The notes below the pieces were generated by a model. That model worked only from the letters and a program-made list of their open reading frames with translations. It made no database searches and was not told the origin of the DNA. Positions 46,803 to 59,719 of a DNA stretch of 64,000 nt are shown here, one piece after another; positions within the stretch are counted from its first letter, which is position 1; each line of letters begins with the position of its first letter. Source of the DNA: Marsupella aquatica (Eukaryota > Marchantiophyta); assembly GCA_973895155.1 (NCBI GenBank), contig OZ316892.1, positions 13,330,001 through 13,394,000 on the forward strand, read 5' to 3'. The position numbers were made by a program, and so were the translations under genes.

Positions 46803-49466
46803 ATGAAGAGCAGGCGTGATGGTGGGAAATCAGAGACTGGACGACGGCCAGGCAACCGAGCTCAAAGCACGCCGTTTAAGAAGCGACCACACAAGCACAC
46901 GGTAAGGCTCGGAGGTGGTGGGTTGAGCTTGGAAGCATTTGCAGCGGCGAAGAGCAAGCCGTTCATCAGCCCTGCGCAAATAAGTGAGTTTGCATTCCTT
47001 CTTAACCCATTTGCCGCACCTGTTTCCTTTCAGCGCGTTTCCTTGTCGGAGATTTCCAGTGTAAAGCGAAAGTTGGTGAAAAGCTAGTCAAACCCCTTGG
47101 AATTGCTAGGCTGTTCATTGAATGGGGTTCAAATCGTAAACAACTTGTTTACAATATCTGGAAAAACTTGCCGTAGAGTCTTGTTGTAGAGAATTTTTGT
47201 CTTAAGATTAAAGTTGAGTTCCGGGCTGTCTTCAGAATTTATAGCCTACTAAGGTACACAAGTTACTTAAATCTTCCATCCGATTAATGTTCGCCTCTTT
47301 TTTTCCGGTGCTCAAGGAATGTTCCGGACAGCATTCCAGTAGAGCATGTTGCCATAGCGTCCTGGCTGCAACTCGATTGCTGTTCTGGTGATTGGATCAG
47401 ATTGATCGAATTGAAATGAATATAGTTAATTACAGTCCCTGCAGTCATCCCTGAAGGCCGTATGACTGACTCCCAACTCAAGAAAAGACCGTTGTAAATT
47501 TCCTTTATAGCGCAGACGTTAAATATACGACGAATTGGAGGGAAATGCAATTGCCCGAGGGGGATAGTCGAGAACATAGTGGCAAGGGTGTCATTCCGGT
47601 CTTGACGACTCGGGCCCTGTCAGCATTAAGGCTGGCAGAATTCCAATTCCACCATTCCAATATGACAAACGGAGTGAAGAACGGTCTTGCAATCGCCCAG
47701 TTTCAAAGCAGCCCCCTGACCGATCCAAGGAGACGCTGGATGGGGGTTTAAACAGTTTGTGCTGTGGGAAATTAAACTATTAGATCTCACTTTTGTGCAC
47801 ATAAAACAGGTTCAGGGTTTAGGGCTTGAGGGCACTTCAATGAAGCTGTCATGTGAATGAGTAAAAATTGAAGATGAATGGTTCTTGTTTAGTGATGATG
47901 TTCGTGAAATAAGCCCTAAAATTGTGCCACCCGATCGTTATAGTCGATATATCTTGATACGAAAAGCCAGCTCCTTCTCTTCCTTACCCATTCGATTGCT
48001 CAGCTTTGTAGAGAATTGTGACAGACGGTTCGTACTGCACAATTTCAATCCTGTGTACTACTGGGAGAGCTTTGGTCGACAGAACCCCAGTAAATCCTAT
48101 TGCTGCAACAGTTGGACTTGAGGAAATGTACTGATAGGAGTACTGCGTGATGACTTTGATAGACAGTTTGAATCCGCACAATTACAGACCTGAGGAGTGA
48201 GTTCTTGCGATGGAGACTTTGATAGACAGTTTGAATCCGCACAATTACAGACCTGAGGAGTGAGTTCTTGCGATGGAAGTCAGATCTCAGGCGTTGTAAA
48301 GTCTTATATGATCCCCGTTCAATCCACTCATTCGATGAAAACATGTCAGATGGATTGAAGAAGAAATGCCATTTCCACCAATTAGATGAGATTTTTTCTC
48401 CGGAGGCAAATAGTGTTTGGACGTGTCATTCTGGGGACGGTTTTCTGTTGGCTGCCTCTTTGGATGGGCGGAAGGTAAGACCATCTCGGGTTGCGGCTAC
48501 GTGTCCAGACAGTGGCTAGGAGTAGCCAGGCAAGAGCAGTTTTGGGAAGAAATTATGCTATGAACACACGGTATGACAGCCACCGATAGTGTGCGATTAC
48601 GGCGTTCATACCTATAGGAGGGTACTCAAAGCATAATTCTCTTCGATTTTAAGCTTTGGTATCACGTCTTAATGTTGTTATGCATGATTGCAGGAGACCA
48701 CAGAGAGGTGTACACGAATGCAAAGAAGGTCCAGAAGTACAAGAAACTTGTGAAGCGACTTGGTGGAAATGATCGGGGCTTAAAAGACGAGGAAGCAGTT
48801 GACTTACCTGTATTTTCTCTCACTTTATTGCTTTCCATACATTTGCAGTCTTGCTTTTTCGTAGTAGTCGCGTAGCTACTTGCGGTCGAGCAGACCAATT
48901 ATGCACCCCAATCTATAAATTGTCTGTCATTCATCTAAGCTGTACAATCTAGGTTTTATAGCCTGTGACAAGCTATCATCGTTGAAAGTTTCTTTATGTG
49001 GCATGCACAGTCAATTATTGAGTGTCGATTGAGGATACCTTTTAGGGCAGCTTTGTTAATTGCCAAGTCAATCCTATGTTACTGCGTCCAGGGCGAAGTG
49101 CAAGAGACAAATGACAAGAGTGCTCCTGCGAGTAAGAGCGCGGTAGGTTTTGGAAGCAGGAAACGTCCACTCTTGAATACTGATGGAAAGCAGTATAAAC
49201 ATCGAAGACAGCAACTCCAACAGCCGAAAAGTAACTCTCATATGGAAATAGCAAGAGACAAATTTCAGAAAAAGGAGTTAGACGAGAAGGCAACAGACGG
49301 AGAGGAGCTGCATGGTGAGCAGCAACAGCCGAGGGAGACGGTACAGCATGATGGCAAAGTGACGCATGTAAGGCAAGAAAGGCTGAGGAAGAAAACACAA
49401 CGGGGACAGCCTGTCATGAAGCACCAGATGGAGCGACTCCTGGAAGCTATCCAGCGAAGCTCATAA
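46803..49466 (+). CDS. FYV7: rRNA-processing protein, FYV7-like
   Basis: Coding exons 46803-46983, 48694-48809 and 49092-49466 (TAA), GT-AG and in phase, giving 223 residues. The N-terminus is basic, followed by the conserved GGGGLSLEAFAAAKS segment and a SPAQI-R junction. Next is VYTNAKKVQKYKKLVKRLGG, which in plant FYV7-like proteins follows QIKKQRExYKNAK. A Lys/Glu/Gln-rich charged coiled section leads to the C-terminal signature RGQPVMKHQMERLLEAIQ. Yeast Fyv7 and its relatives act in early pre-rRNA processing of the small subunit in the nucleolus. That role is inferred here from the terminal signatures. The ATG at 46803 was chosen because the family starts just before the basic stretch. 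Another in-frame ATG lies at 46734. Intron 1 is 1.7 kb and contains a 63-bp tandem duplication. Confidence 0.85.
48152..48277. repeat. 63-bp exact tandem duplication in intron 1 of the FYV7-like gene
   Basis: The unit beginning GACTTTGATAGACAGTTTG at 48152 repeats at 48215 with no difference that I can see by eye. This points to a very recent duplication. Confidence 0.92.
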
Positions 49467-50278
49467 GCAACATCCTGTGAGTTGAAAGTTTACAGCGGCA
49501 TAGCAAAAGAGAGTTTCTTGTCGAGGGTGCGTACCCGGTGAAACTTAACCAGTTTCTGCTCCTTAAGTCGTTTGCAATTTACCAATTTTGCAAGCCAGTG
49601 GGGGTTAGGGGCCTACTGTAGCTGTCTAAGATTGGACGTGCAGGCCAAGACTGCGAGGAGTCAGCGGATCTGCAAGGGATTTGCTGACATTGAAATTAGA
49701 AATCTGTTCTACGCTTTGAATGACCACTCCATAATGAATTATTTGGACATTGAGTACATCCGAGGCTGTATCCCGAAAGCACTTCAGGGATTTCTTGATC
49801 ATGAATCCTAGATAGTTGTCCACGTACGTGTGTGCTTGAAGCTCGTAATTGAAAACTAATCAGGAGACGCCTTAATAACTTACTATCCCATCCCATCCCA
49901 TATGCTATAACAACTCAGTATAGTCGTTACCCTGGAGAGCTTTTATTTGGCTTGGAGGTTGAGATCCATTCTAGAATCAATGCCATAGGCACAGGTGACC
50001 CTAGTTTTTAAAAACAAAAGCAGTATACAGGCGTAATCAGTTTTGAATGAAAGTCCTATGACAGTTTCGGCAAGTTTTCCAAGTGGAAATTTTTGAAGGC
50101 ATCTCCATCTCCAAAGCTTACGAGTATGTCTGTCGACATTTACAATAATCTCCATGAATGGCCCTGATCATGGACCAGGGCAGAAATAGGAGTCTTTGAT
50201 TGCCCGAGCCAATCCTTAAACCTAATAATGAATGAAATCCTTCTAAGAATTGTTCACTTGTAATGCTAAGGAAATCGG

Positions 50279-50384
50279 TATCTGGAAATACTCTGCAATT
50301 CGCCACATAAACAGGAGAAAGTGTATTGCTGTATCTGGAAATACTCTGCAATTCGCCACATAAACAGGAGAAAGTGTATTGTTG
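50279..50384. repeat. 53-bp tandem duplication
   Basis: TATCTGGAAATACTCTGCAA... recurs after 53 bases and both copies end AGGAGAAAGTGTATTG. They are essentially identical. Confidence 0.92.
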
Positions 50385-50611
50385 TTTATTCATTTTTCTA
50401 ACAATCAGACCGGGCCATGGGATCTACGCGTGCTCACTAATCAAGGCCGACGACATTTACAACTGTAATAAAGGATCTTGCCTTTTTTCGTCCTTCGTCC
50501 CCATACTAAAAACTTCTGGGCAAGAAAGATCCACAACCGTTAGATTTGATTAGTTATTTTTGCTCACCATTGATGAGAGAAATATACACCCCTATCACGT
50601 ATTTACTTCAC

Positions 50612-50883
50612 GCTGCCCCGTAATGCCCTCGGCCAATCCCTATGGGCCTGCCCTCCTTGCTTTGCACTGGCATAGGGCTAGTTCAGTATAAAGAGAAGTA
50701 TAAAGAGAACAAACTCAAGAGTCGACTACGTAGTCAATTGGGGCTGCCCCATAATGCCCTCGGCCAATCCCTATGGACCTGCCCTCCTTGCACAATGCAA
50801 AGCACTGGCATAGGGCTCGTTCAGTATAAAGAGAAGTATAAAGAGAACAAACTCAATCAGAGTCGACGACGTAGTCAATTGGG
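50612..50883. repeat. 131/141-bp tandem duplication
   Basis: Units start GCTGCCCCGTAATGCCCTCG (50612) and GCTGCCCCATAATGCCCTCG (50743). Both contain GTTCAGTATAAAGAGAAG and GTAGTCAATTGGG. The second copy has a short insertion (CACAATGCAAAG region). Confidence 0.9.
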
Positions 50884-52287
50884 GCTGAAATCCATCGTGA
50901 GCAACAGGGGAAAGCCTACTGACATCTTCCCTCTTTTGATGCATTTCATTTCATTACAGGGCATTTTGATATGAGTATCTTAGAAGAGGTACAAAAAAAT
51001 TGCCACGCATCACTACTACTAGGAAACACGTATTTGAGTTGAATTCACATTCAATGGACTTCTTGAATGATATTAATTCTTTTCATCCACTCCTACGCAG
51101 TCGACAGAGTGCACCGCTACAACAAGAGTACAACTGGTAACTATTCCAGAACACCCTCTTCTCCAACAGAACTATCCGTACTGTGTTTCCAAGCATGAGC
51201 ATAATGAAAGCACAAGTCGAGCTTCAGAAAATTTCTCAAAATGGCACATGACCCAAAATCCTGATAATTGCGAGAATTCACCTTTACCTGTCTGGTCGAT
51301 ATTCGAGGTCATGTCCTAGAACCTTTATCTTTTAAGAAAATACAATAGCCTTCTATGTGGCCACCTCCATGAACAAATTGCAGACATAATACACATCGGC
51401 CAACGACTTCGCATCAACACGTCAAACGGCACAACTTCTCGAAGTAAATAGCTGACGGTTGTAAGCTAGACATGAGCACAACACTCATTCAGACGCTAAA
51501 CCACAAAACGCTGGAGGGCTTACAGCATCAGAAGCCCATCTGCCACTCTTCGGTTCCAAGTTCTGCATCTTACACACCCACTTCACCCCTTTGGACCAGT
51601 CGAGAATAACAAGAGTGAGTTATACAAATAATGCCAATTCCCACCTGCTTTACAATTTGGTGCACGAAATCAAGAACAGAGACCCATCAAGAGCCTTTCA
51701 TCATTTCATTATCCTTAGGAGCCAACTTTCTGGCCATGGAACCGTCTGCCCACATGGAGTCACGAAATGAAGCTGCCAGCCTCGCCATGTATTAGACACA
51801 TTCTCTAGAAATTATCTGATTCTGCAAAATTTTAATCTGAAAACATAAACCAAAAAACAATGATGTGCTCACACAATCTATGAGGTCAACTGTATCACTG
51901 AATCCAGCCAAGATCACTTCCAGTTATAGAACCTGGAACAACAGCCACCTCTCAGCCACAGCTTACTTGGAAATCTAGCTTGCGTAATGCCAGAAGCTTC
52001 ACATCAGGCGGCGCTTGAGAATCAGGAACAAGAAATGAACCCATTCCATCAATGTTGTAGTTTAATCTTTTCAACGACCTTCTCCAATTTCGTCAAACTT
52101 GTTATGTACACTCTTCCCAAGCCTCACAGGGGCTCCAATCTGATCTACCTTTTAGACTGCACAATCGATCCAGCCTCTTCCCCAAGCCAGCTTCTAGCCT
52201 AAGCTACGTCCTAAATCCAGACCTAGGACCACGCATTATTCTATCAAATGGCTATCAGTCCAGTCTCTCACTGCTACAGCAAGCATT

Positions 52288-55200
52288 TCAATAGTTATTA
52301 GTCCATGTCTGTTGTGTACGCTGAGGTTGCTGATAACCTCCGGCCTGAGATCCACCCCCGGTACCTAACGCTTGAGGCTGTTGAAGCAATTGATGTGTTG
52401 TTGGTGCTTGTCCTGATTGAGGAGGATGGTAAAGACTCCCATAAGCACCAGGATGCGTATGCCCATGAGAAGGCTGCTGTGCATGGGCATAGGTTCCATG
52501 CTGTCCTTGCCCTGGCATATTATAGTACGAGCTTGCCTGCATACCTCCTACTCCCATATCTCTGGACAACGGTGCTTGTATCCAAACTGTTGACCCTTCC
52601 TGCAAAATGAAAGAAACCAAGTCAACGCAAAAGAAAACCAGGAAAGCCCACTAGAGAACAACAAGCTTTACTTGTTCCTCTCGCTGCATCTCACAATGAG
52701 TCAGAAAGATATTGAGCTGGGTTTCACAGCCTATGCCACATCACAAAGAGGATGTTGGTGGTCGATGGGAAGTACCTGCTGACTTTGGATATATATGCTA
52801 TCCTTGTACTGCTGAACCCCTACATCATCATATCCAGTTGTGCTCCCCACTGTCACTGAAGGATTGGCTGCATAGCCAGACGGCGCGGAGCTATAACCAC
52901 CATACCCAGGTGCAGCAGCTGAGGGTGGCCCGATGCCACTAGCACTTCCAGGTTTATATTGTGGAAGTGGATACTTGACAGTGGTAGCCCCGCCTGGGGG
53001 GTATGTACTGGAAGCGGCAGCTGGATAACTGCTTCCTGTGGGTGCCTGGGGATAAACACTATTAGCTGTGTAATTGTGCTGGTACTGGGGGTGACTATGC
53101 ATGTAAGCGTAGCTAGGTTGAATGTACTGATATCCAAAAACGTTGGCAAAGTGATGTCCAAGAGGTGCTCCTCCGGGTTGTCCAGTGTAAGCATGCAGTG
53201 GTAAAGGCTGTTGTTGTACAGGTGATACGGTCTGCCCATTTCCAGTCTGCGATGTCTGCGCAGCTGGAACTGGAGGAAGGACAGGATTTCCACTCTGCAT
53301 ATGTGCAAACGCTCCTGCAGGTTGGCCAGTATAGGCGTGTAGTGGCAAAGGCTGTTGTGGAACAGGTGCTACAGTCTGTCCATTTCCAGTTTGCGACGTC
53401 TGTGAAGCTGGAACTGGAGGCAGGACAGAATTTCCACCCTGCATACAACAGCAATTAACAAACACAACAGATTAAGGTTTCTGCATCGCTTATTGCGGCG
53501 CGGATTGCCCATTGTCTTTCGGGAGATCTTTAACAACTAGGGTGCGAAGACCAAGACATAAACCTGTGGAATGGTTGGGAAACAGAGCAAACTGCACGAT
53601 TCAGCACAAACTAGGAAAGCCTGAGACACAAAAGAAAGTAGCTACTGAACACGAAAATATGTTGGATTGTTAAACAGAAAATCTGGGAGAAAACTAGACA
53701 ACCAAGAAAGCCCTCTCCACTCTCAGGCGATTGACGAACTTTTACACTTACCTCCTGAGAAGGAACATTTTGCCCAGTCAGATTGACCAACCCCATGTTC
53801 CCGTTGTACTTATTGGAAGCGTTGGAGGTAACAAAAGGATATCGTCCATCTCCCTCTGATCCAGGCCTATATATAGGAGTGTAAAAACTCGGAGTGGGGT
53901 CTGCGTATGGCTGGAATAACAAAGGAAATGTCAGTGTGGTGGTTCCTTCAAAATGAACCGTGCAAGCTTTAGAAGACTTCTGCTGACCGCAGATAATGCT
54001 TCTATTAGATTGAAAATAAGACCTCGAAAAGGGTAAGACAAATGAGAGATAGAAGGAGGAGGCTGTCTCTAGCAAGGCCTACCCTGTCAGATCAGAAAAC
54101 ATCAACATAAATTTCAATCTGAGAGAACTAGGAAGTAGTCGGTAAGAAAATATCCAATACTGGGAAGATCTCTCCTAAAACCCCAAGCTGTTGACTCACA
54201 CTCAATTTATTAAGATTAAAAGCGTACCAGACAGACACTGGTCAGAGGGACATCCATTGTAAAAGAAGCATACCACAAGGCTTGGCAAGCGTGTGGCATC
54301 AGGGGGCTGCGTCTCCGATGCCTCATATGTATACTGCCCCACAGGAACTTGCTGCATCACATTGAAACCTCCATAATTTGGTATAGCTGGCAAGTATGGG
54401 TAATGAGGACCCTGATGTGCCAGAGGATCAAGCTTTGGAAGGTCAGTCTGTAAAACTGTAGGCGCCGGTAGGGTAACAGCAGAAGTCTCATTACTAACCA
54501 CCAACACCTCTTCTGGGGCAGATATTGATTGATGTGCATAACTCTGACTCAGAGCTGCTGAACCCGTGTTCGATGCACTGCAACCACCAGAACTTGAACG
54601 GTCAATGTCAAATAATGACTTATTTCCTCCGTCCAAATAAGCCAAAAATGGGACCACCAAGAAAAGAAAAGAAAAGAACCTACCTTGAAGAAGTTGATGG
54701 TTCAACAGGAGGCTCAATCACAGCTGTATTCTCAGCCGTGGAGATAGTTGCCTTACTGCTATCTTCCGGGACAAAACTGGCAGGGAAACTCGTACCAAAG
54801 CCTGCTGCAAAACTCCCGAAGCTTAAATGTGTCTGTTCTGATTCTGCAACCTGGAGGTGGTTCGGGATAATGACAGGCTGATCATCATGAATACTGATAG
54901 ACTTCAGCTTGGAAGTTGTTGCTGCCACTAATCCAGAGTCCCCTGACACAGAAGGTGAAGATGGTCTAACTGCCTCAGACAGCGAGGGTGTATTCACTGC
55001 TCCTAAACTCCCAGGAACTTGTAAGACTACTTTTGGTTTCCACTCCAGGCCAGCTCCTGTGGCTGAAAAACAAAACCAAAAAAAAACTCAGTTACCCCTC
55101 AGTCAACTTACACAAACGGATATGATGTGAAACTCACTGAGAACACAATGAAAATGAAATAAAAGTGATAAAACTGGAGAAAATCCAGGTCAATCACAAG

Positions 55201-58200
55201 TTGGATGAACTTTCTAAAACCGGCGTAGAAACATTCTCCCAACATTAACATTCTGCTTCAAACAACAATCGACAACATAGCGAAGTAGACACAAATCTTT
55301 GCAGTTGAGATGTTATGGACAGTAGGAAATAGGGAGCACTGCTCCTCATAAAAACTGCTCCAAAGCATTGCTCGAAAAGTAAGCCGAAAATGCAAAGTTT
55401 GGTTCACAGAAGCTGGTAAACACAAACCTTTTTGAGTGCCCACAGGATGTTGTTGTGACAAATAAACTGGCCTGCTGAAAGCACCACCGACAACTTGTGC
55501 TCGAGATCCAGGCAATCCGCCTGGAGAAGTCACTGCCCCATGTCTTGGCTGAGCTCCAACAGAGTTACTGGCATCTGCGATGGGGTGAGAAGCAGGGCGA
55601 TCTTGTAGAATGGGTGTTGGAACTGAGACAGAAGGACTACTTGGTCTTGTGGCTTTAGTGTCTCTATCCGGACCGACGACAGCTACTGGAGAGCTGCTAC
55701 TTGTCTGGGGTGTCTGTAATGATGCAGAAGTAATAGGTGGTGCAGACAATGAATCCATTGAAGAAGATGACCAATCCCCCTTCGTTCGCTGATTGCCAAC
55801 AGTCCCAATCTCTCGCTTGATCGCACCTGAAGTACCAGTCGCCCGGGGATCAAGAGACGGATGTAGAACAGGATCTGTTGAAGATGAATAAACCCCTGAA
55901 GACACAGGCGTCGAAGCAGTCGCGGCAATGCCGTACTGCTGAGAGGCACTTGTAGAAACAGGGGCTGCAGGGGAGTTGGTAGCAGGTGGAGTGGTCAAAC
56001 CAGATGGCTGAACGGGGGTACCATTAGCCTTTACAATGTCAGCCATCGTTGTATGTCCAGACGCTGTAGCACCCCATGATCCTTGAGGCACAGGAGAAGA
56101 CCGCATAAACGAAGGGCTACCATTCTGGAGGCCAGGCGAAGGAGCTACAGTTGCTGCAGGTCCAGGATGGCTGCTGCAAGGAACAGTCGATCGGTTAGCA
56201 AATACTACAGCTAATGTAGGAAATCAAGGTTTTCCTCTTAGTCAAATCCTCGACACTAACCATTTTCCCCCAACTTTCCCAATCTATCTCCAAAAACAAT
56301 ATCTCTAACAAGCAAGATTGCGATTAGCATGCTCCATGCAGAGAAAACAATCAGCGACCAGAGTATTTGCCTCGACTCGGTAAGAAGGATCCACCGTCTA
56401 AAGTCGAAATCTTCAAACCAAAAAATATGGGTGGCACAAGACTTTAGAAGAGTTTTAACGGTATTAAAAATGTGAAATCAGGAATGTAAGATTCAAACTT
56501 ATCATGATTATTTCTCAGCTGGGCTCGGAAGGGTATGGACAGAAAGGTCTTGTCATCCCAACCTTACCCAGTTCCCCTCCAGGTCAGTTGAGGTGATTTA
56601 TTATCGAAAACTGTTATCCTTAATTTATGCTCACAACAAGAGTGCTTCGACTTACAGTCCTCACAGAATCTTCCAATTTCTTTTCTTTAATATGTAATAA
56701 AGCCCACCAGCTCCATAATTCTCCTGGATTTAGAATTCAGAAGAGGCCCATGAGATGAAGGCTGAAAGTTTGCAAGCCATAATATTTTAATTACAAAGTT
56801 TATACTTACAGAGCACCAAGGATATTTAATCACAACCCTCGCTACCTCTTGATCGTCCGTAAAGAGGTAACTCACCTTGATCCCGATGTGAAGGGCTTCC
56901 CTTGCCCATACGACGGTGCAACCGATCCTGTTGAGCCACCGGATGCGTTCGAAACTCTAGAACTTGTATTTACACCGCCATTCTCCCTTGGTAGGGAGGA
57001 CTTCGCTCTACCCCCACCGGAATCTGCAAGAATGGATTTACACAAGTTGCTCATGGACACCGGACTCTCAATACGTTCCGTGACGACAAACAACAACTGC
57101 CACAGGCTGCTATCAATACAACAATCGAAATTTTCAACGGAATCCAGAACTGTAGGGACTGATAACAGTGGACTGAAATCAGGCTTCTTTCATACCATTT
57201 GATGGACGTCGAGACAACGAGCCTCCCCTTCCAGAACCCCGCTCCAACGTTCCACCTCTTCCTCCCCTTGTTTGTGTCCCACCACTTGCAGGTCTCACTT
57301 TATTGTCTGCCCCTGCCTTGTTCCACTGCAATGCATAAGAACAGAAACTTAGAATCTCTAAACTCGGAAACCAGAGAAGCAATGAAGGAGACTTATCCCC
57401 ACTTGATATCCCAAGACGCCTTGGCCCACTCAAGCATACTGCATACTAACTTTATCACGGTTAGCTTGACTGTCCATTTTAAGCTCTGGTGCTAGGTATG
57501 ACAAAGACTCAGGTTGACAGTCAAACTCAACTACCAGCTCTATGAAAGACAGCCCAGATAATGTGCGTCAGGAACTATATTGTGAGGTTTACACCCGTTC
57601 TTTCAATTCGAGATCATTTCAAGGAATATCGGCGGGGGAAAGGTTTGACGGCCGAATTCCTGACCGCTGAAAAGCGGAAGCACGCGTTTGGATCAACAGG
57701 CTTAAAGACGACCGGTAAGCTCACGAATGCTGGACATATCTGTTTCGTGCAAGAATGCGAACATTGCCATTGTTCCGTCCAATAAGCTACCTCTTCTTTC
57801 ATCTTAAGAAAATGTAAGAATTAGTGCTCGTCTACAGCCAAAGGTCCCCAAAAGAAAGAACTTACCTCCTTTTTCTTGTCCCGCTTTCTCTTTACTTCAT
57901 GAAAAGGATCTGCAGCACGCAAGTAATCAGGTGAGAGGATATAGTTTATGGGTAAACCACCAAATGCAAGCACTCAAAAGACTGGAAACACTACACGGAC
58001 CGCAATGTTGTGGGCAGAAAAACTGGAAAGAAATGTCAAAAGACCTCAGTTCAATTTAATAAATATTTCGGGTTAGTTTGCGTAGATATCAATAGTTGAG
58101 TTGGATGACGCTGGCTACTTCAACAATGATGAATTGGAGGATGGAAACCCCAACCTATTATTGCGTCATTCAACATCAAAGACGGCCAATGCTCAGCTGA

Positions 58201-59039
58201 CGAGTATTTAGACGGCAATGCAGACTTCTAGAAGATACGAACAAAGGATGTCGGAAGCCGGCTCGAAACTAGGAACTCGCGTTCGACAAGAAATATAAAA
58301 CTGAAAAAAACAGGTCACTACCAAGGAAATACGGAAGTCGTAAACGAAAACAACGCATTTTCCTGAACCTCGTTGTTATTAGGAGCCGCAATCCACAAGG
58401 AGACTATAAAACGGTTTCCGAATCGTGTGATAGAGTCTGGCATTACAATGAAGGACGAAACCCCAGACAATGTGTCGGACGCGTCAATATTCTATTCCTT
58501 TGAGACAGCGAAATCATGGGAATCGACTTGAGATAATTACCAGGCTCAACGGAAGACTGTCAACTGTCAATCTACACTAAGCTGGAAGAAGAGAGAGAGA
58601 GAGAGAGAGAGGCATGTTCATCACGTTGGCCTAGAAGCCAACGGCAAATACAAGGACAAGGAAATAATGGGTAAAGAACAGTACGCAGTGAAACGAACCT
58701 TCCACATTATGTGAAACAACACACGCGGCCCCCAAATCCGCGAACCCCAACAAACAAAAAACTAAAAACTAAACGGGACAAGGAAAAAGCGGAACGAGAT
58801 TATAAGAGCAGAAAAAGAGAGAAGAGGAACGAGGAACGAGGAAAAGGGGAAGAAAAATCCCTACCCTGATTCAAAAGCCTCTGCACGGTTTCATTGGGAT
58901 CCATGTTACACTCCTTGAGAACCGTATAGATCTCGTCCTCGCCATTGGGAACGATCTCCTTTAAGCTCTGCACAGTCTTTCGGGCATTAGCGGGAATGGC
59001 CGCAGAGCCTGCCCCGGCTCCCGCCCTACTACTGCTCAT
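52288..59039 (-). CDS. GIP1: GBF-interacting protein 1-like (DUF1296, UBA-like)
   Basis: Ten coding exons on the minus strand: 58865-59039, 57866-57909, 57196-57325, 56876-57023, 55428-56173, 54684-55062, 54274-54592, 53752-53910, 52776-53438 and 52288-52599 (TGA). All are GT-AG and in phase, giving 1024 residues. Residues about 15-75 form the plant DUF1296/UBA-like domain (IPANARKTVQSLKEIV, DEIYTVLKECNMDPNETVQR, DPFHEVKRKRDKKKE). An RGG-like stretch follows (RGGRGGTLERGSGRGG). The rest is low-complexity Ser/Pro/Thr- then Gln/Tyr/Pro-rich, with the family motif QPVIIPNHLQVAESEQT near residue 476. Arabidopsis GIP1 binds G-box factors and enhances their DNA binding. The same role is inferred here. 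The ATG at 59039 was chosen, and the only upstream in-frame option seen is GTG. This protein is longer than most relatives, partly from a 48-residue duplication in exon 9. Confidence 0.93.
53148..53435 (-). repeat. In-frame 144-bp tandem duplication in GIP1-like exon 9
   Basis: Residues about 702-749 (starting GNSVLPPVPASQTSQTGNGQ) are repeated at about 750-797 (starting GNPVLPPVPAAQTSQTGNGQ). Both units contain PLPLHAYTGQP. The duplication preserves the reading frame and lies wholly inside one exon. Confidence 0.93.
58587..58611. repeat. GA dinucleotide repeat
   Basis: About twelve GA units inside intron 1 of the GIP1-like gene. Confidence 0.9.
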
Positions 59040-59196
59040 TGTTTCCGTTCCGATGCTTGCGGCACCGGCCACCCCACCACGCACCTCCTATTCCCACTCC
59101 ACTCCTCCTTCCGCCGCTACCACGAGGTTTATATCACGCCAACGATCGGAAGAGAAACGAACTCACCTTCTCACAAAAAACTCCGCCACACATAAC

Positions 59197-59222
59197 CCTC
59201 CTCCTCCTCCTCCTCCTCCTCT
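59197..59222. repeat. CCT triplet repeat
   Basis: Run of CCT units 160-185 bp upstream of the GIP1-like ATG, equal to AGG on the transcribed-gene sense strand. Confidence 0.85.
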
Positions 59223-59719
59223 CTCTACTAATCACTGTTTTCTCGTCCCGTCATGCTCCACAACCCGGCCCCCAAACCCTCTCCTCTATCTGCTTCACAG
59301 CTTTCGAGTCCGTGTCCGTTGTCCGGGCGTTCAGCATATCAGCAGTCCCTCCCTCCCCCCTCGATCCGTCTGTCGATTAGACGTCCTTCCTATCCCCTCC
59401 CTCCTCTTGACCTTCCTGCCGTGTTGAATGCTGCCGTCGTCGACCGCTTGCCAATGCCCTGACCCTGACCTGTTGGGGGGAAAACCGACGAGCAAGCAGA
59501 GCAGAGCAGCAGGGGAGGACGAGAACGAGTAATGACGACGTCGGTCAATGAGCACCGGTGCAGCGCCCCGACACTACACTACACAACACAACACAGAGTA
59601 TCCTTCCTCTCTGTTCTCAATAGGGTTCCGTCGCCAACCTCTGCACTACTCACTACTACTACGCTCCTTATTACTACACAGAAGGGCCGCGCGTGTGACG
59701 AGCTCTGAGCCTTGCCGAA

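Larger units (their letters stand above)
49467..52287. other. Intergenic region with two tandem duplications
   Basis: Downstream flanks of the convergent FYV7-like (+) and GIP1-like (-) genes. It contains duplications at 50279-50384 and 50612-50883. No gene is supportable. Short open frames here lack recognisable domains. Confidence 0.6.

Noticed and set aside
55683-55949. Open frames overlapping the GIP1-like exons in other frames
   Set aside because: They are shadows of the real exon, composed of Leu/His/Arg-rich out-of-frame translation.
57040-57171. Upstream extension of GIP1-like exon 4 (open frame reaching 57096)
   Set aside because: Only the acceptor at 57024 gives the phase required by exon 3 (one base carried over). 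The extension would break the frame.
59040-59084. Longer GIP1-like N-terminus beginning at 59084
   Set aside because: The codon there is GTG. The first ATG in frame is at 59039, and relatives begin just before the IPANxRK motif.
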